This document shows, piece by piece, positions 15,754-24,363 of a stretch of DNA of 64,000 nt. The stretch's first letter is position 1, and the number at the start of each line of letters is the position of its first letter. The notes under the pieces were generated by a model. It ran no database searches and was not told the origin of the DNA. It saw only the letters and a list, made by a program, of their open reading frames with translations. Source of the DNA: CAVVSD01 sp963757125 (GTDB lineage Bacteria > Actinomycetota > Thermoleophilia > Solirubrobacterales > Solirubrobacteraceae); assembly GCA_963757125.1 (NCBI GenBank), contig CAVWQP010000004.1, positions 1,617,060 to 1,681,059 on the forward strand. Reading direction: 5' to 3'. Both the position numbers and the translations under genes were made by a program.

Positions 15754-16814
15754 GCTCTCCCCTCCAGCTCCAGCGTCGCCTTGACGCCGCGGTACGCGAA
15801 GGCGTCAGCGTACGCGTCGAGCGGCACGCGCAGCCCGACGAACGCCTCGAGCGCCTCCGGCCAGCGGGCGCGCGCGGCGTCGAGGTGCGCGACGGCCGCC
15901 GACCAGTCGATGCGGTTCGCGTTCACGCTGCCGAAGATCGCGCGGTTCTCGAGGATCGCGTCGACGCCGAGCACGCGCCCGTCGATGGACACGTCACGCG
16001 GCCGCCCGTCGATGCCGAGCAGGCAGGCGACGCCGTTGCGGCGCAGGAGCGCGAGGGCGTCGAGCATGACCTGGGCGTCGCCCGCGGCCTCGAGCACGAC
16101 GTCGAAGCCGCCGACGTCGGCCGCGAGGTCGCGCAGCGGTGCGTCGTCGGTCGCGACGAAGCGCGCACCGCAGGCCCCGACCAGCCGCTGCTTGTGCTCG
16201 TCGTCCGCGCGGTCCGCGGCCCAGACGTCGAGACCCTCCATCCGCAGGAGGTAGGTGGCGAGCATGCCGATCGCGCCCGTGCCGATGACGAGCGCGCGCC
16301 GCGGGCCCCACGGCTGGCGGCCGCCGATCGCGCGCACGTGGCGCAGAGCGCGCTCGCAGACGGACGCCGGCTCGGCCAGCACGCCGAGCCGCCCGAGCGT
16401 CGCCGGGACGGGGACGAGGTGCTCGGGCGCCTCGAGGACGAGCTCGGCCGCGAACCCGTGCAGCCTCGTGATCCCGCGCTCGAGGTAGTCCCCGGTGTCG
16501 CAGGAGTCCGGCGCGCCCTGCGCGCACGGGACGCAGTGACCGCAGGAGCGGCGGACGGTGGCGGTGACGAGGTCCCCGCGTGCGAAGTCCCGCGCGTCGC
16601 GCTCGACCCGCCCGAGCAGCTCGTGGCCCAGCACGAGCCGGTCCTCGCCGTCGGGCGCGACGCCGAACAGGCCCTCCGAGATCTCCCGGTCGGTGCCGCA
16701 GACGCCGATCTCGAGCGGGCGCACGAGGACAGCTCCCTGCGCGTCGGCGGGCTCCGGCACGTCGCCCACGTGCGTCGCGTCCTCGCGTCCGGGGACCGTG
16801 ATCAGGCCTTGCAT
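15750..16814 (-). CDS. Zinc-dependent dehydrogenase, glucose 1-dehydrogenase-like
   Basis: A 354-residue medium-chain dehydrogenase. The catalytic zinc site is ICGTD-like (IGVCGTDREI) plus GHELLGRV. The structural zinc cysteines lie in RRSCGHCVPCAQGAPDSC, and the Rossmann fold in VIGTGAIGMLATYLLRMEG. The opening MQGLITVPG and the SEGLFG segment resemble archaeal-type glucose 1-dehydrogenases that feed the non-phosphorylative Entner-Doudoroff route. With the epimerase and the opposed dehydratase it suggests oxidation of an aldose to a ketodeoxy acid, which is inferred. Confidence 0.8.
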   Translation of the reverse strand: MQGLITVPGREDATHVGDVPEPADAQGAVLVRPLEIGVCGTDREISEGLFGVAPDGEDRLVLGHELLGRVERDARDFARGDLVTATVRRSCGHCVPCAQGAPDSCDTGDYLERGITRLHGFAAELVLEAPEHLVPVPATLGRLGVLAEPASVCERALRHVRAIGGRQPWGPRRALVIGTGAIGMLATYLLRMEGLDVWAADRADDEHKQRLVGACGARFVATDDAPLRDLAADVGGFDVVLEAAGDAQVMLDALALLRRNGVACLLGIDGRPRDVSIDGRVLGVDAILENRAIFGSVNANRIDWSAAVAHLDAARARWPEALEAFVGLRVPLDAYADAFAYRGVKATLELEGRA

Positions 16815-16929
16815 CGCGTCATCCTCGCCGATGACGGCGGCCCAGGCTCAAACCGTGGGGGTTCCCCCGATGTGGCGGGTCCATCGCCGGACGTACGGTC
16901 GCGACGACAACCCCCACCGGAGGCGCACC

Positions 16930-17229
16930 ATGATCGCCGCCCGTCGTCGCACCGCCCTTCTCGCCGCCGCTGCCGTCGCTGCGGCTGCGGCCCTCCCGAG
17001 CTCCGCCGTCGCCGGCACCTACGGCGCCCAGCGCAGCACGGACGACGCCCTCACCGCCGACGACCTCTGTGCGGTCCGGGCCGCGCTCGCCAGCGGCGAT
17101 CCCCGGCGCGAGCGCGCCGCGCGGGAGGTCCTTGCAGGATCCGCGGGCGTCCTCGCCCTCGCGGACCCGTGGATCCTCCACCACCACGGCCTGAACACCG
17201 CGCGCGGGTGCGTGACGCCAGAGGGTTAG
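16930..17229 (+). CDS. Small secreted protein of unknown function
   Basis: A 99-residue protein with a classical Sec signal: Arg-rich start MIAARRRTALLAAAAVAAAA, Ala-rich core, and a likely AVA-G cleavage near residue 30. The mature part is about 70 residues, helical and charged (LTADDLCAVRAALASGDPRR), with two cysteines that could form a disulfide. No family recognised. GGAGG precedes the ATG by 7 nt. It lies 10 bp upstream of the coiled-coil gene, so co-transcription with the next two genes is likely. Confidence 0.65.
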   Translation: MIAARRRTALLAAAAVAAAAALPSSAVAGTYGAQRSTDDALTADDLCAVRAALASGDPRRERAAREVLAGSAGVLALADPWILHHHGLNTARGCVTPEG

Positions 17230-17239
17230 CCTCTGAGGC

Positions 17240-17743
17240 ATGGCTCGGCCGTCGGCGCGTCACGAGCACACCGCCTCGGTGTACGAGGCGGCCGCGGCGC
17301 GGCACGAGACGTCCGCGCGGCAGTTCGAGGCGAAGGGCGACGTCGAAGGCGCTGAGCTCGAGCGCCGCAGCGCTGCCCTCGCGCGGCAGGGCGCCGCACT
17401 CGCACGTGAGCGCGCCGCCCTGCAGGAGGAGCGCGAGCGGCTGCGTGCCCGCGGCCGCGTCTCCCGCGACCGCGACGATCGCGCCGACGAGCGCGACCGG
17501 CTCGCCGACACCCGTGACCGGATCGCGGACGACCGCGAGCGGCTCGCCGACCAGCGCGAGTGGATCGCCGACGAGCGGGAGGGCAGCCCGGCCGAGCGCG
17601 AACGCCTGCGCCTCGACCGCGAGTCGCAGGCAGACGCGCGGACCGATGCGTACGCCCGCCGCGAGCAGGCCGAGCTGCGCAGGGAGGTCGCGACCAGCGA
17701 AGGGCTCGCCGGCGAGGACCCCAGATCTCCGGACGACGGCTGA
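17240..17743 (+). CDS. Repetitive charged coiled-coil protein
   Basis: A 167-residue cytoplasmic protein with no hydrophobic segments. From about residue 60 it consists of short repeats built on R-D-R-D-x-x-A-D-E-R-D-R-L-A-D and R-E-R-L-A-D-Q-R-E units with near 7-residue periodicity, predicting a long single helix or coiled coil. The first half (ARHEHTASVYEAAAARHETS) is also helical. Function unknown. It stops 4 bp before the hydrolase-LuxR fusion gene, which suggests a joint operon and perhaps a scaffold or stress-related role. Confidence 0.65.
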   Translation: MARPSARHEHTASVYEAAAARHETSARQFEAKGDVEGAELERRSAALARQGAALARERAALQEERERLRARGRVSRDRDDRADERDRLADTRDRIADDRERLADQREWIADEREGSPAERERLRLDRESQADARTDAYARREQAELRREVATSEGLAGEDPRSPDDG

Positions 17744-17747
17744 CGCT

Positions 17748-18809
17748 GTGAAGCAGGAGGTCCGCTTCTGCACCGCATCGGATGGCGTCCGCCTCGGGTA
17801 CGCGGTGCATGGGCGCGGCCCACCGCTCGTGCGGGTCGCGACGTGGCTCACGCACCTCGGCAGCGACTGGGAGAGCCCGGTGTGGAGTCACTGGCTCGCG
17901 CGCCTCGGCGAGCGCAACACGGTCGTGCGCTACGACGAGCGTGGCTGTGGTCTGTCTGCCGGCGGCGTGGGCAGGCCGACGCTCGAGACATGGGTCGGAG
18001 ACCTCGAGGCCGTCGTCGACGCCAGCGGCGTGGAGCGCTTCGCGCTGCTGGGCATCTCGCAGGGCGCCGCGATCGCGATCGCCTACGCGGCGCGCAATCC
18101 GGACCGTGTCACCGACCTCGTCCTCTACGGCGGCTACGCGCGCGGCCGCAAGCTTCGCGGTCAGGCCACCGAGGAGCGCGCGCTGCTCGCGTCCATCCAG
18201 GCCGGCTGGGACGCGCCGGAACCCACGTTCCGCCGCACGTTCAGCATGCTGTTCCTCCCGCACGGCACGACGGAGCAGATGCAGTGGTTCGAGGACCTGC
18301 TGCGCTCGACGACCTCGCCGCAGTACGCCGCGTCGCTGATCGACGCGCGCGGCGACCTCGACGTCACCGCGCTCGCGCCGCAGGTCCGCGCCCGCACGCT
18401 CGTGCTCCACTGTCGCGGCGACCGGGTCGTCCCGGTCGAGGAGGGGCTCCTGCTCGCCTCGCTCGTTCCGGGCGCGAGGCTGACGCTGCTGGATTCGCCC
18501 AACCACATCCTGCTCGACGAGCCGGCGTGGGAGGAGTGCGTCGCGGAGCTGCACGGCTTCCTCGGGCCGCACGCCGCCGCCGGCTCGCACGTCGGCGTGG
18601 AGGAGCTCAGCCCGCGTGAGCTCGAGGTGCTCGGGCTCGTCGCCGAGGGGCTGACGAACGCCGCGGTCGCCGAGCGGCTGTGTCTGAGCGTCCGGACGGT
18701 GGAACGCCACCTGGCGAACATCTACGCGAAGCTCCGGGTGTCGGGGAAGGCCGGGCGTGCGGCGGCGGCGGCGCGCTTCGCCGAACACGGCACGCTCGCG
18801 CGCGACTGA
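17748..18809 (+). CDS. Alpha/beta hydrolase fused to a LuxR-type DNA-binding domain
   Basis: A 353-residue fusion. Residues about 1-265 form an alpha/beta hydrolase: RYDERGCGLSAGG, the intact nucleophile elbow LLGISQGAAIAIAYA, Asp in VLHCRGDRVVPVEEG and His in DSPNHILLDEP. Residues about 285-345 are a GerE/LuxR helix-turn-helix: LSPRELEVLGLVAEGLTNAA, then LSVRTVERHLANIYAKL. This suggests a one-component regulator that senses or hydrolyses a small lipophilic signal. GTG at 17748 gives the natural hydrolase start and follows the coiled-coil gene by 4 bp. Confidence 0.85.
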   Translation: MKQEVRFCTASDGVRLGYAVHGRGPPLVRVATWLTHLGSDWESPVWSHWLARLGERNTVVRYDERGCGLSAGGVGRPTLETWVGDLEAVVDASGVERFALLGISQGAAIAIAYAARNPDRVTDLVLYGGYARGRKLRGQATEERALLASIQAGWDAPEPTFRRTFSMLFLPHGTTEQMQWFEDLLRSTTSPQYAASLIDARGDLDVTALAPQVRARTLVLHCRGDRVVPVEEGLLLASLVPGARLTLLDSPNHILLDEPAWEECVAELHGFLGPHAAAGSHVGVEELSPRELEVLGLVAEGLTNAAVAERLCLSVRTVERHLANIYAKLRVSGKAGRAAAAARFAEHGTLARD

Positions 18810-18936
18810 CTCGCCGGGTCGCTGCGTGGTGCCCGTCACGCCCCGCGCCCGGAGATGGGTGTACGCGCCGATGCGCGATCACTGGTCCCGGCCGTAGCGT
18901 CGCGCCCAGCGACAAACGAGCAGGAAGGGAGGCGCC

Positions 18937-19788
18937 ATGACCACTGATCTCGCCGAGCCGGTCGCCACGCACATGGTCGCGAGCGCGGACGGGACCAGGC
19001 TGCACGTCCGCGAATGGGGCCGCCGGGACGCTCAGGACATCGTCCTCGTCCACGGCTGGTCGCAGTGCGACCTCTGCTGGGCGCAGCAGCTGAACGGGAC
19101 GCTTGCGGAGCGCTTCCACCTCATCACGTTCGATCTGCGCGGACACGGTCGGTCCGACGCTCCCGCCGAGACTGCGCGGTACACCGACGACGACGTGTGG
19201 GCGGACGATCTCGCGGCGGTCCTCGAGGTGATCGCGGCGCGGCGCCCGGTGCTCGTCGGCTGGTCGTACGGCGCGTTCGTCGTGGCCGACTACCTCCGCG
19301 CGTACGGGGAGGACGCGATCGGCGCGATCGCCCTCGTCGGTGCCTCGGTGCGCATGGCCCCGCCCTACGACGGCATCGGGCCGGGCATGCTCGAGAACGT
19401 CGTGGACATGTGCGGCGCGGACCTGCTCGCGAACATCGCGGCCACGCGCCGCTTCCTCGCCGCGTGCACCCGGCGCCCGAGGACACCCGCCGAGACGGAG
19501 ACCGCGCTCGCCTGGAACATGATCGTGCCGGCGCGGGTCCGCGAGGCCCTCCGCGCCCGGGAGATCGATGTCGCGGACGTGTACGCCGCGACCATCGTCC
19601 CGATGCTCGTCACGCACGGTCGCGACGACGCGATCGTGCTCCCGGCCATGGCGCAGGAGCTGCTCGAACGCTGCCCGAACGCCACGGCGTCCTGGTACGA
19701 CGGGGTCGGACACGCGCCGTTCTGGGAGGCGCCCGAGCGCTTCGACGTGGAGCTGGCGGCGCTGGCCGAACGCGCGTCGGACGCCTGA
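18937..19788 (+). CDS. Alpha/beta hydrolase
   Basis: A 283-residue serine hydrolase. The oxyanion loop is VLVHGWSQCDLCW, the strand after it FDLRGHGRSDAPAE, and the nucleophile VGWSYGAFVVADYL. The acid is in THGRDDAIVLP and the His in DGVGHAPFWEAPERF. The overall layout is of the non-haem peroxidase/esterase type. GGGAGG precedes the ATG. It follows the hydrolase-LuxR gene by 127 bp and may be its regulatory target. Substrate unknown. Confidence 0.83.
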   Translation: MTTDLAEPVATHMVASADGTRLHVREWGRRDAQDIVLVHGWSQCDLCWAQQLNGTLAERFHLITFDLRGHGRSDAPAETARYTDDDVWADDLAAVLEVIAARRPVLVGWSYGAFVVADYLRAYGEDAIGAIALVGASVRMAPPYDGIGPGMLENVVDMCGADLLANIAATRRFLAACTRRPRTPAETETALAWNMIVPARVREALRAREIDVADVYAATIVPMLVTHGRDDAIVLPAMAQELLERCPNATASWYDGVGHAPFWEAPERFDVELAALAERASDA

Positions 19789-19796
19789 CGCACGAA

Positions 19797-19816
19797 GGGC
19801 CGCCTGTCGGCGGCCC
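19797..19816. terminator. Hairpin terminator between convergent hydrolase and nrdJ
   Basis: A perfect 8-bp stem, GGGCCGCC (19797-19804), loop TGTC, GGCGGCCC (19809-19816). It starts 8 bp after the hydrolase stop and lies before the nrdJ stop on the other strand, so it could serve both. There is no long T tract, as is usual in very GC-rich actinobacteria. Confidence 0.65.
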
Positions 19817-19843
19817 CTCGTCACAGCGTGTTCGGGCGCGGTA

Positions 19844-22783
19844 TCAGCCGCAGCCGGTGTTGTTGCCGCAGCTGCTGCAGGTGTAGCACGATCCGGTGCG
19901 CTGCATCATCCCGCCGCACTGGTTGCAGGCGGGGCCGAGGTCCAGCCCCATCATGCGGGCCGGGTGCACCGGCGGCGAGTCCGTCAGCGCGTCGGCGGCC
20001 GCGCGCGTGGTCCCCGGCTGGGAGCCGGCGACCGTCGGGATGCCGGGCGACGAGCCCGGGACCGCCGGGTCGGCGGGCTTCGTCGGCGCGTGGGCGCCGC
20101 CGTTGCCGTTGCCGCCGTTGGTCGGGCCCGCGGTGTCCGACGTCGCGGACGTCGCGGCGTCCTCCGCCGCCTTCCGCGCCCGGACCTCCTTGGTGAGGAT
20201 GCCGAGCTCCTCCTGCGTGTCGACGTCCAGGAACCGGGACGCGAGCCACCGCATGATGTAGTCGGGCATCGACTTCGCGAACGGGATCTCGGGGTTCTGC
20301 GTGATCCCCTCGGGCTCGAAGCGCATGTAGGAGAACTTCTGCACGAGCGTCTCCAGCGGCACGCCGTACTGCAGCGAGATGGAGATCGCCGTCGCGAAGG
20401 AGTTCATCATCCCTCGCAGCGTCGAGCCCTCCTTGCCGATGTCGGTGAGGAAGATCTCCCCGACGGTGCCGTCCGGGTACATGCCGGCCGTGATGTAGCC
20501 CTCGTGGCCGCCGATCGAGAACTTGTGCGTGAGCGACTGGCGCTCGCGCGGCATCCGCTTGCGGGCGGGCCCGGTCTCCGCCGCGACCTGGGCCGTGGCG
20601 TTCGCCGTCGCCAGCGCGGTGGCCTCGTTGACGGCCTCGTCCAGCTCCGCCTGCGTGAAGATCGCGCCCGGCTTGGCCGGCGCCAAGTCCTGGGCGTCGG
20701 TGCGCAGCGCCTGCGCGGTCTTGGACCCGTCGCGGTAGATCGCCAGCGCCTTGACGCCGAGCCGCCACGCCTCCGTGTACGCGTCGGCGATGTCGTCGAC
20801 CGTCACGTCGTTGGGCATGTTGACCGTCTTGGAGATCGCGCCCGACAGGAACGGCTGGACCGCGCCCATCATCTTGATGTGGCCGAGGTGCGAGATCGCG
20901 CGCTGGCCGACCGCGACGTCGAACACCGGCAGGTGCTCGGGCTTGAGGTGCGGCGCCTCGACGATCGAGTTCGTGGCGTTGATGTGCGCCTCGATCTCCG
21001 CGATCTGCTCACCCGGGTAGCCGAGCGTGTCGAGCGCGAGCGGCACCGTGCCGTTGACGATCGTCATGTTCCCGCCGCCGACGAGCTCCTTGAACTTGAC
21101 GAGCGAGAAGTCCGGCTCGATGCCGGTCGTGTCGCAGTCCATGAGGAAGGAGATCGTGCCGGTGGGCGCGAGGACGGTGGCCTGGGCGTTGCGGTAGCCG
21201 TGCTGCTCGCCGATCGTCACGGCGTCCTCCCACGAGGTGCGCGCCGCCTCGAGCAGCGGTGCGTCCTCGAGCGTGGAGTCCGGGATCGCGTAGGACGCGT
21301 CGCGGTGCATGCGCATGACCGCGTTGTGCGGCTCGCGGTTCTCCTCGTAGCGCTCGTACGGCCCCAGCGCCGCGGCGATGCGCGCCGACTGCGCGTAGGC
21401 GCGGCCGGTCATGAGCGCCGTGATGGCCGCAGCCGTGCCGCGACCCGCGTCCGAGTCGTACGGCATGCCGTTGGACATGAGGAACGCGCCGAGGTTCGCG
21501 TAGCCCAGGCCGAGCTGGCGGAACGCGCGGGCGTTGATGCCGATGTCCTCGGTGGGGTAGCTCGACGGGCCGACGATGATCTCCTGCGCGAGCAGGACGA
21601 TGTCGACGGCGTGCTCGAACGTCCCGACGTCGAACGTGCCGTCGGCCCGGCGGAACTTCATGAGGTTCAGCGACGCGAGGTTGCAGGCCGAGTCGTCGAC
21701 GTGCATGTACTCCGAGCACGGGTTCGACGCGTTGATGCGGCCCGACGCCGGCGACGTGTGCCACTGGTTGATCGTCGTGTCGTACTGGACACCCGGATCG
21801 GCGCAGCGCCACGCGGCCTCGGCGATCTCGCGCATGAGCTCGCGCGCCTGCACCGTCTTGACCGTGGTGCCGTCGACGCGCGCGGTGAGCTCCCACTCCT
21901 CGTCGTTCTCGACCGCGTGCATGAACGCGTCGGTCACGCGGACGGAGTTGTTGGCGTTCTGGTACTGGATCGACGTGAAGCCCTCACCGTCGATGGACAT
22001 GTCGAAGCCCGCGCGCCCGAGCGCCTCGGCCTTGTCCTCCTCCTTGGCCTTGCACCAGATGAAGTGCTGGATGTCCGGGTGGTCGACGTCGAGGACGACC
22101 ATCTTCGCCGCGCGCCGCGTCTTGCCGCCGGACTTGATCGTGCCCGCCCAGGAGTCGGCGCCGCGCATGAAGGACACGGGGCCGGAGGCGGTGCCGCCCT
22201 TGCTCAGCGGCTCCTCGGAACCACGGATGCGGGAGAGGTTGATGCCCGAGCCCGAACCACCGCGGAAGATCTTGCCCTCCTTGGTGTTCCAGGCGAGGAT
22301 CGAGTCCATGTCGTCCTGCACCGACAGGATGAAGCAGGCCGAGCACTGCGGCTGCTCCTCGAACCCCACGTTGAACCAGACCGGCGAGTTGAAGGCCGCG
22401 TACTGGTGGAGCAGGATGAAGGTGAGCTCCGCCTCGAAGGCGTCGCCGTCCTCGGACGTCGCGAAGTAGCCGCGGCCGCGCCCCCAGTCGGCGATCGTGC
22501 CGGCGACGCGGCTGATCATCTGCTTGACCGAGCGCTCGCGCGCGGGCGAGTCGAGCTGGCCGCGGAAGTACTTCTGGGAGACGATGTTGGTCGAGTTCTG
22601 CGACCAGGTCGCGGGGAACTCGACGCCCTCCTGGCGGAAGGAGCCGACGGCCGCCGTCCGCGTTTCCCAGTCGACCGTGTCGAACGGGTGCACGCCGGGC
22701 TGGGTGAAGCGGCGCTGGATGCGCATCGCCTCTCCGGAGACGACACCGTCGGTGGTGAGGGGAGACTGCGTCGGAGGCGTCAT
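19844..22783 (-). CDS. nrdJ: Adenosylcobalamin-dependent (class II) ribonucleoside-diphosphate reductase
   Basis: A 979-residue enzyme that makes deoxyribonucleotides from ribonucleotides using B12. The barrel begins FRQEGVEFPATWSQNSTNIV. Active-site features include CSACFILSVQDDMDSI, GRINASNPCSEYMHVDDSAC and the loop APTGTISFLMDCDTTGIEPD. After about residue 880 there is a Gly/Pro/Thr-rich linker, then a zinc ribbon (PACNQCGGMMQRTGSCYTC and SSCGNNTGCG) that re-reduces the active-site cysteines. Length is normal for long actinobacterial NrdJ. I saw no B12 riboswitch or NrdR box upstream. It is likely a housekeeping gene. Confidence 0.95.
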   Translation of the reverse strand: MTPPTQSPLTTDGVVSGEAMRIQRRFTQPGVHPFDTVDWETRTAAVGSFRQEGVEFPATWSQNSTNIVSQKYFRGQLDSPARERSVKQMISRVAGTIADWGRGRGYFATSEDGDAFEAELTFILLHQYAAFNSPVWFNVGFEEQPQCSACFILSVQDDMDSILAWNTKEGKIFRGGSGSGINLSRIRGSEEPLSKGGTASGPVSFMRGADSWAGTIKSGGKTRRAAKMVVLDVDHPDIQHFIWCKAKEEDKAEALGRAGFDMSIDGEGFTSIQYQNANNSVRVTDAFMHAVENDEEWELTARVDGTTVKTVQARELMREIAEAAWRCADPGVQYDTTINQWHTSPASGRINASNPCSEYMHVDDSACNLASLNLMKFRRADGTFDVGTFEHAVDIVLLAQEIIVGPSSYPTEDIGINARAFRQLGLGYANLGAFLMSNGMPYDSDAGRGTAAAITALMTGRAYAQSARIAAALGPYERYEENREPHNAVMRMHRDASYAIPDSTLEDAPLLEAARTSWEDAVTIGEQHGYRNAQATVLAPTGTISFLMDCDTTGIEPDFSLVKFKELVGGGNMTIVNGTVPLALDTLGYPGEQIAEIEAHINATNSIVEAPHLKPEHLPVFDVAVGQRAISHLGHIKMMGAVQPFLSGAISKTVNMPNDVTVDDIADAYTEAWRLGVKALAIYRDGSKTAQALRTDAQDLAPAKPGAIFTQAELDEAVNEATALATANATAQVAAETGPARKRMPRERQSLTHKFSIGGHEGYITAGMYPDGTVGEIFLTDIGKEGSTLRGMMNSFATAISISLQYGVPLETLVQKFSYMRFEPEGITQNPEIPFAKSMPDYIMRWLASRFLDVDTQEELGILTKEVRARKAAEDAATSATSDTAGPTNGGNGNGGAHAPTKPADPAVPGSSPGIPTVAGSQPGTTRAAADALTDSPPVHPARMMGLDLGPACNQCGGMMQRTGSCYTCSSCGNNTGCG

Positions 22784-22907
22784 GCTGCTCCTTCAGGATA
22801 CCGGGGTCTGCCGGTGAAACGGGGGTGTGGGATGTGCCCACGGTGCCGCGGAAATCGCGCACGTTGCGGGGCTTTTCGCGCTTCCCGGGCTGGGCCCCGA
22901 GATCACA

Positions 22908-22932
22908 CGCCCGGTGGGAGTGCCACCGGGCG
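22908..22932. terminator. Strong hairpin terminator downstream of the SDR gene
   Basis: A 10-bp perfect stem, CGCCCGGTGG (22908-22917) with CCACCGGGCG (23-32 of the same block) and a 5-nt loop GAGTG. It lies 38 bp beyond the SDR stop on the minus strand and upstream of nrdJ, separating the two transcripts. Confidence 0.7.
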
Positions 22933-22970
22933 CAGGATGCTTGCGCGAGGGTCGGACGGAACCGGCCCGG

Positions 22971-23771
22971 TCAGGCCCCCACGAGCTGCTCCGAGAGCTC
23001 CCGCAGACGCCGCTGCGCGTCCGGGTCGTACGCCTGATCCATCGCCCGCGCCGCGTCCTGCACGTTGAAGTACACGCCCGTCACGCCCTCGAGCTCCGGA
23101 TCGGCCACGAGGCGGACCGTCGCGTCGATGCCCTCCTGCACCGTGCTGCGCGGGTCCATGCCCGGCCCGAGGATCTTCGTCGGCATGAACGTCGACGGGT
23201 GCAGCGCGGTGACCGCGACGTCGCCGTCGAGCCGCCCCGCCATGTCCATCGTCTGGTTGATCTGCGCGAGCTTCGCCTGGCAGTACGCGCGCCCTGCGTC
23301 GTAGCCCGTGTCCATCATCGGGTCGTCGAAGTCGATCGGCGCCTGGCCGGCCGACGCGACGAACACGATGCGCGACGGCGCCGACGACCGGAGGAGCGGC
23401 AGCAGCTCGCGCGTGAGCAGGTAGCCGGCGAGGTAGTCGACCTGGAGCACGAGCTCGACCCCGTCCTGGCTGAACTCGCGCTCGGGCAGGAAGCCGATGC
23501 CGGCGTTGTTGACGAGCGCGTCGAGGCGCTCCTCGTTCGCCGCGACCTCCGCGGCCATGGCCCGGACCTCGTCGAGCGAGGCGAAGTCGGCGCGGTACGT
23601 GCGGAACTTCTCGGAGCCGGTCTCGTCGCGCAGCTCGGCGAGCGTGCGCTCCAGGCGCTCGGGGCTGCGGCCGTGGAGGAGGACGGTCGCGCCGCGGGAG
23701 GCGAGGTCGGCTGCGACGCCGCGGCCGAGGCCGTCGGTCGCGCCCGTGACGAGGATGACCTGCTCGGAGAT
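22971..23771 (-). CDS. Short-chain dehydrogenase/reductase, start codon anomalous
   Basis: A 266-residue classical SDR. The NAD(P) site is ILVTGATDGLGRGVAADL, the NNAG motif is ALVNNAGIGFLPE, the Ser lies in IVFVASAGQAP, and Y-x-x-x-K is AGRAYCQAKLAQ. It resembles plant-type protochlorophyllide reductase/retinol dehydrogenase-like SDRs. No ATG, GTG or TTG exists in frame before the NAD motif. The expected Met position is an ATC (23769-23771; I-S-E-Q-V-I-L-V-T-G). An ATG 15 bp upstream is out of frame and would fit if one G were extra, so either an error or a non-AUG start must be assumed. Confidence 0.78.
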   Translation of the reverse strand: MSEQVILVTGATDGLGRGVAADLASRGATVLLHGRSPERLERTLAELRDETGSEKFRTYRADFASLDEVRAMAAEVAANEERLDALVNNAGIGFLPEREFSQDGVELVLQVDYLAGYLLTRELLPLLRSSAPSRIVFVASAGQAPIDFDDPMMDTGYDAGRAYCQAKLAQINQTMDMAGRLDGDVAVTALHPSTFMPTKILGPGMDPRSTVQEGIDATVRLVADPELEGVTGVYFNVQDAARAMDQAYDPDAQRRLRELSEQLVGA

Positions 23772-23805
23772 CGTCGCGCATCGGGCGAACCTAGCGCCCC
23801 GCGCT

Positions 23806-24327
23806 CTACCGCCCGAAGCGCATCCAGTCCGCGAAGTCCGCCCACGCGCCGGATGCGCGCCAGCCGAACTCCGCGAGGCTGTGGCGCACGCGCGGCCACC
23901 AGGGCGGCTCGAGGCCCTGCCACCAGGCGATCGCCCAGGCCAGGGCGAGCAGGACGACCAGCGCGATGAGCACGACGAGCGCGACGAGGCCCTTGGGCGC
24001 GCCGCCGTCGGAGGCCGGGGCGGTGGTGGTCGTGGCCGGCGCGGGCTGTGCGGCGGCGGGCGGTGGCGTCGTCGCCGTCGCGGGTGGGGGGACGGCGGCG
24101 GTGGTCGGCGGCGGCGTCGTGGAGGTCGGGGCCGGTGTCGTCGCGGTCGCCGGTGGGGCGGTGGCGGACGTGTCCGGCGTCGTCGGCGCAGGGGCCGGGG
24201 CCGTGCCCGTCGGGGCGGGCGCGATCGTCGTCGGCGTGCCCGGATCGACGGCCTGTGCCGGCGCGAGCGCGGGCACGAGGAGCGCGGCGAGCGCGGCGGC
24301 GAGCAGCCAGGGGAGGAGGCGTCGCAT
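23806..24327 (-). CDS. Pro/Thr-rich membrane-anchored surface protein
   Basis: A 173-residue protein: signal peptide (MRRLLPWLLAAALAALLVPA, cleavage near AQA), then about 80 residues of Thr-, Pro- and Ala-rich low complexity (repeats such as TPPPTTAAVPPP). A hydrophobic helix follows (LVALVVLIALVVLLALAWAI), then a short cytoplasmic tail rich in Trp and Arg. The extracytoplasmic linker could be O-mannosylated, as in other actinobacteria. No catalytic domain. It is 34 bp upstream of the SDR on the same strand. Confidence 0.65.
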   Translation of the reverse strand: MRRLLPWLLAAALAALLVPALAPAQAVDPGTPTTIAPAPTGTAPAPAPTTPDTSATAPPATATTPAPTSTTPPPTTAAVPPPATATTPPPAAAQPAPATTTTAPASDGGAPKGLVALVVLIALVVLLALAWAIAWWQGLEPPWWPRVRHSLAEFGWRASGAWADFADWMRFGR

Positions 24328-24363
24328 CGCGGGCGGCCACGCTAGCAGCGGGCCGGTCCGCTG

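Noticed and set aside
17460..17600. CRISPR-like short repeats
   Set aside because: The periodicity is in codons (about 21 nt) and encodes a charged helix. There are no uniform repeats or unique spacers, and no cas genes.
15885..18809. A single 974-codon protein covering the secreted, coiled-coil and hydrolase genes
   Set aside because: Only its last 354 codons match a protein family. Upstream parts run antisense or out of frame to better genes, and a GTG at 17748 gives the natural start.
22784..22970. Cobalamin riboswitch or NrdR boxes upstream of nrdJ
   Set aside because: I looked for a B12 box and for AT-rich NrdR palindromes in this 187-bp gap. Neither is visible; only the SDR terminator and a weak second hairpin are.
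19568..23068. Very long open frame (over 1,100 codons) on the plus strand opposite nrdJ
   Set aside because: Its translation is Arg/Gly/Val-rich with no motif, a normal by-product of GC-rich coding on the other strand where nrdJ is unmistakable.
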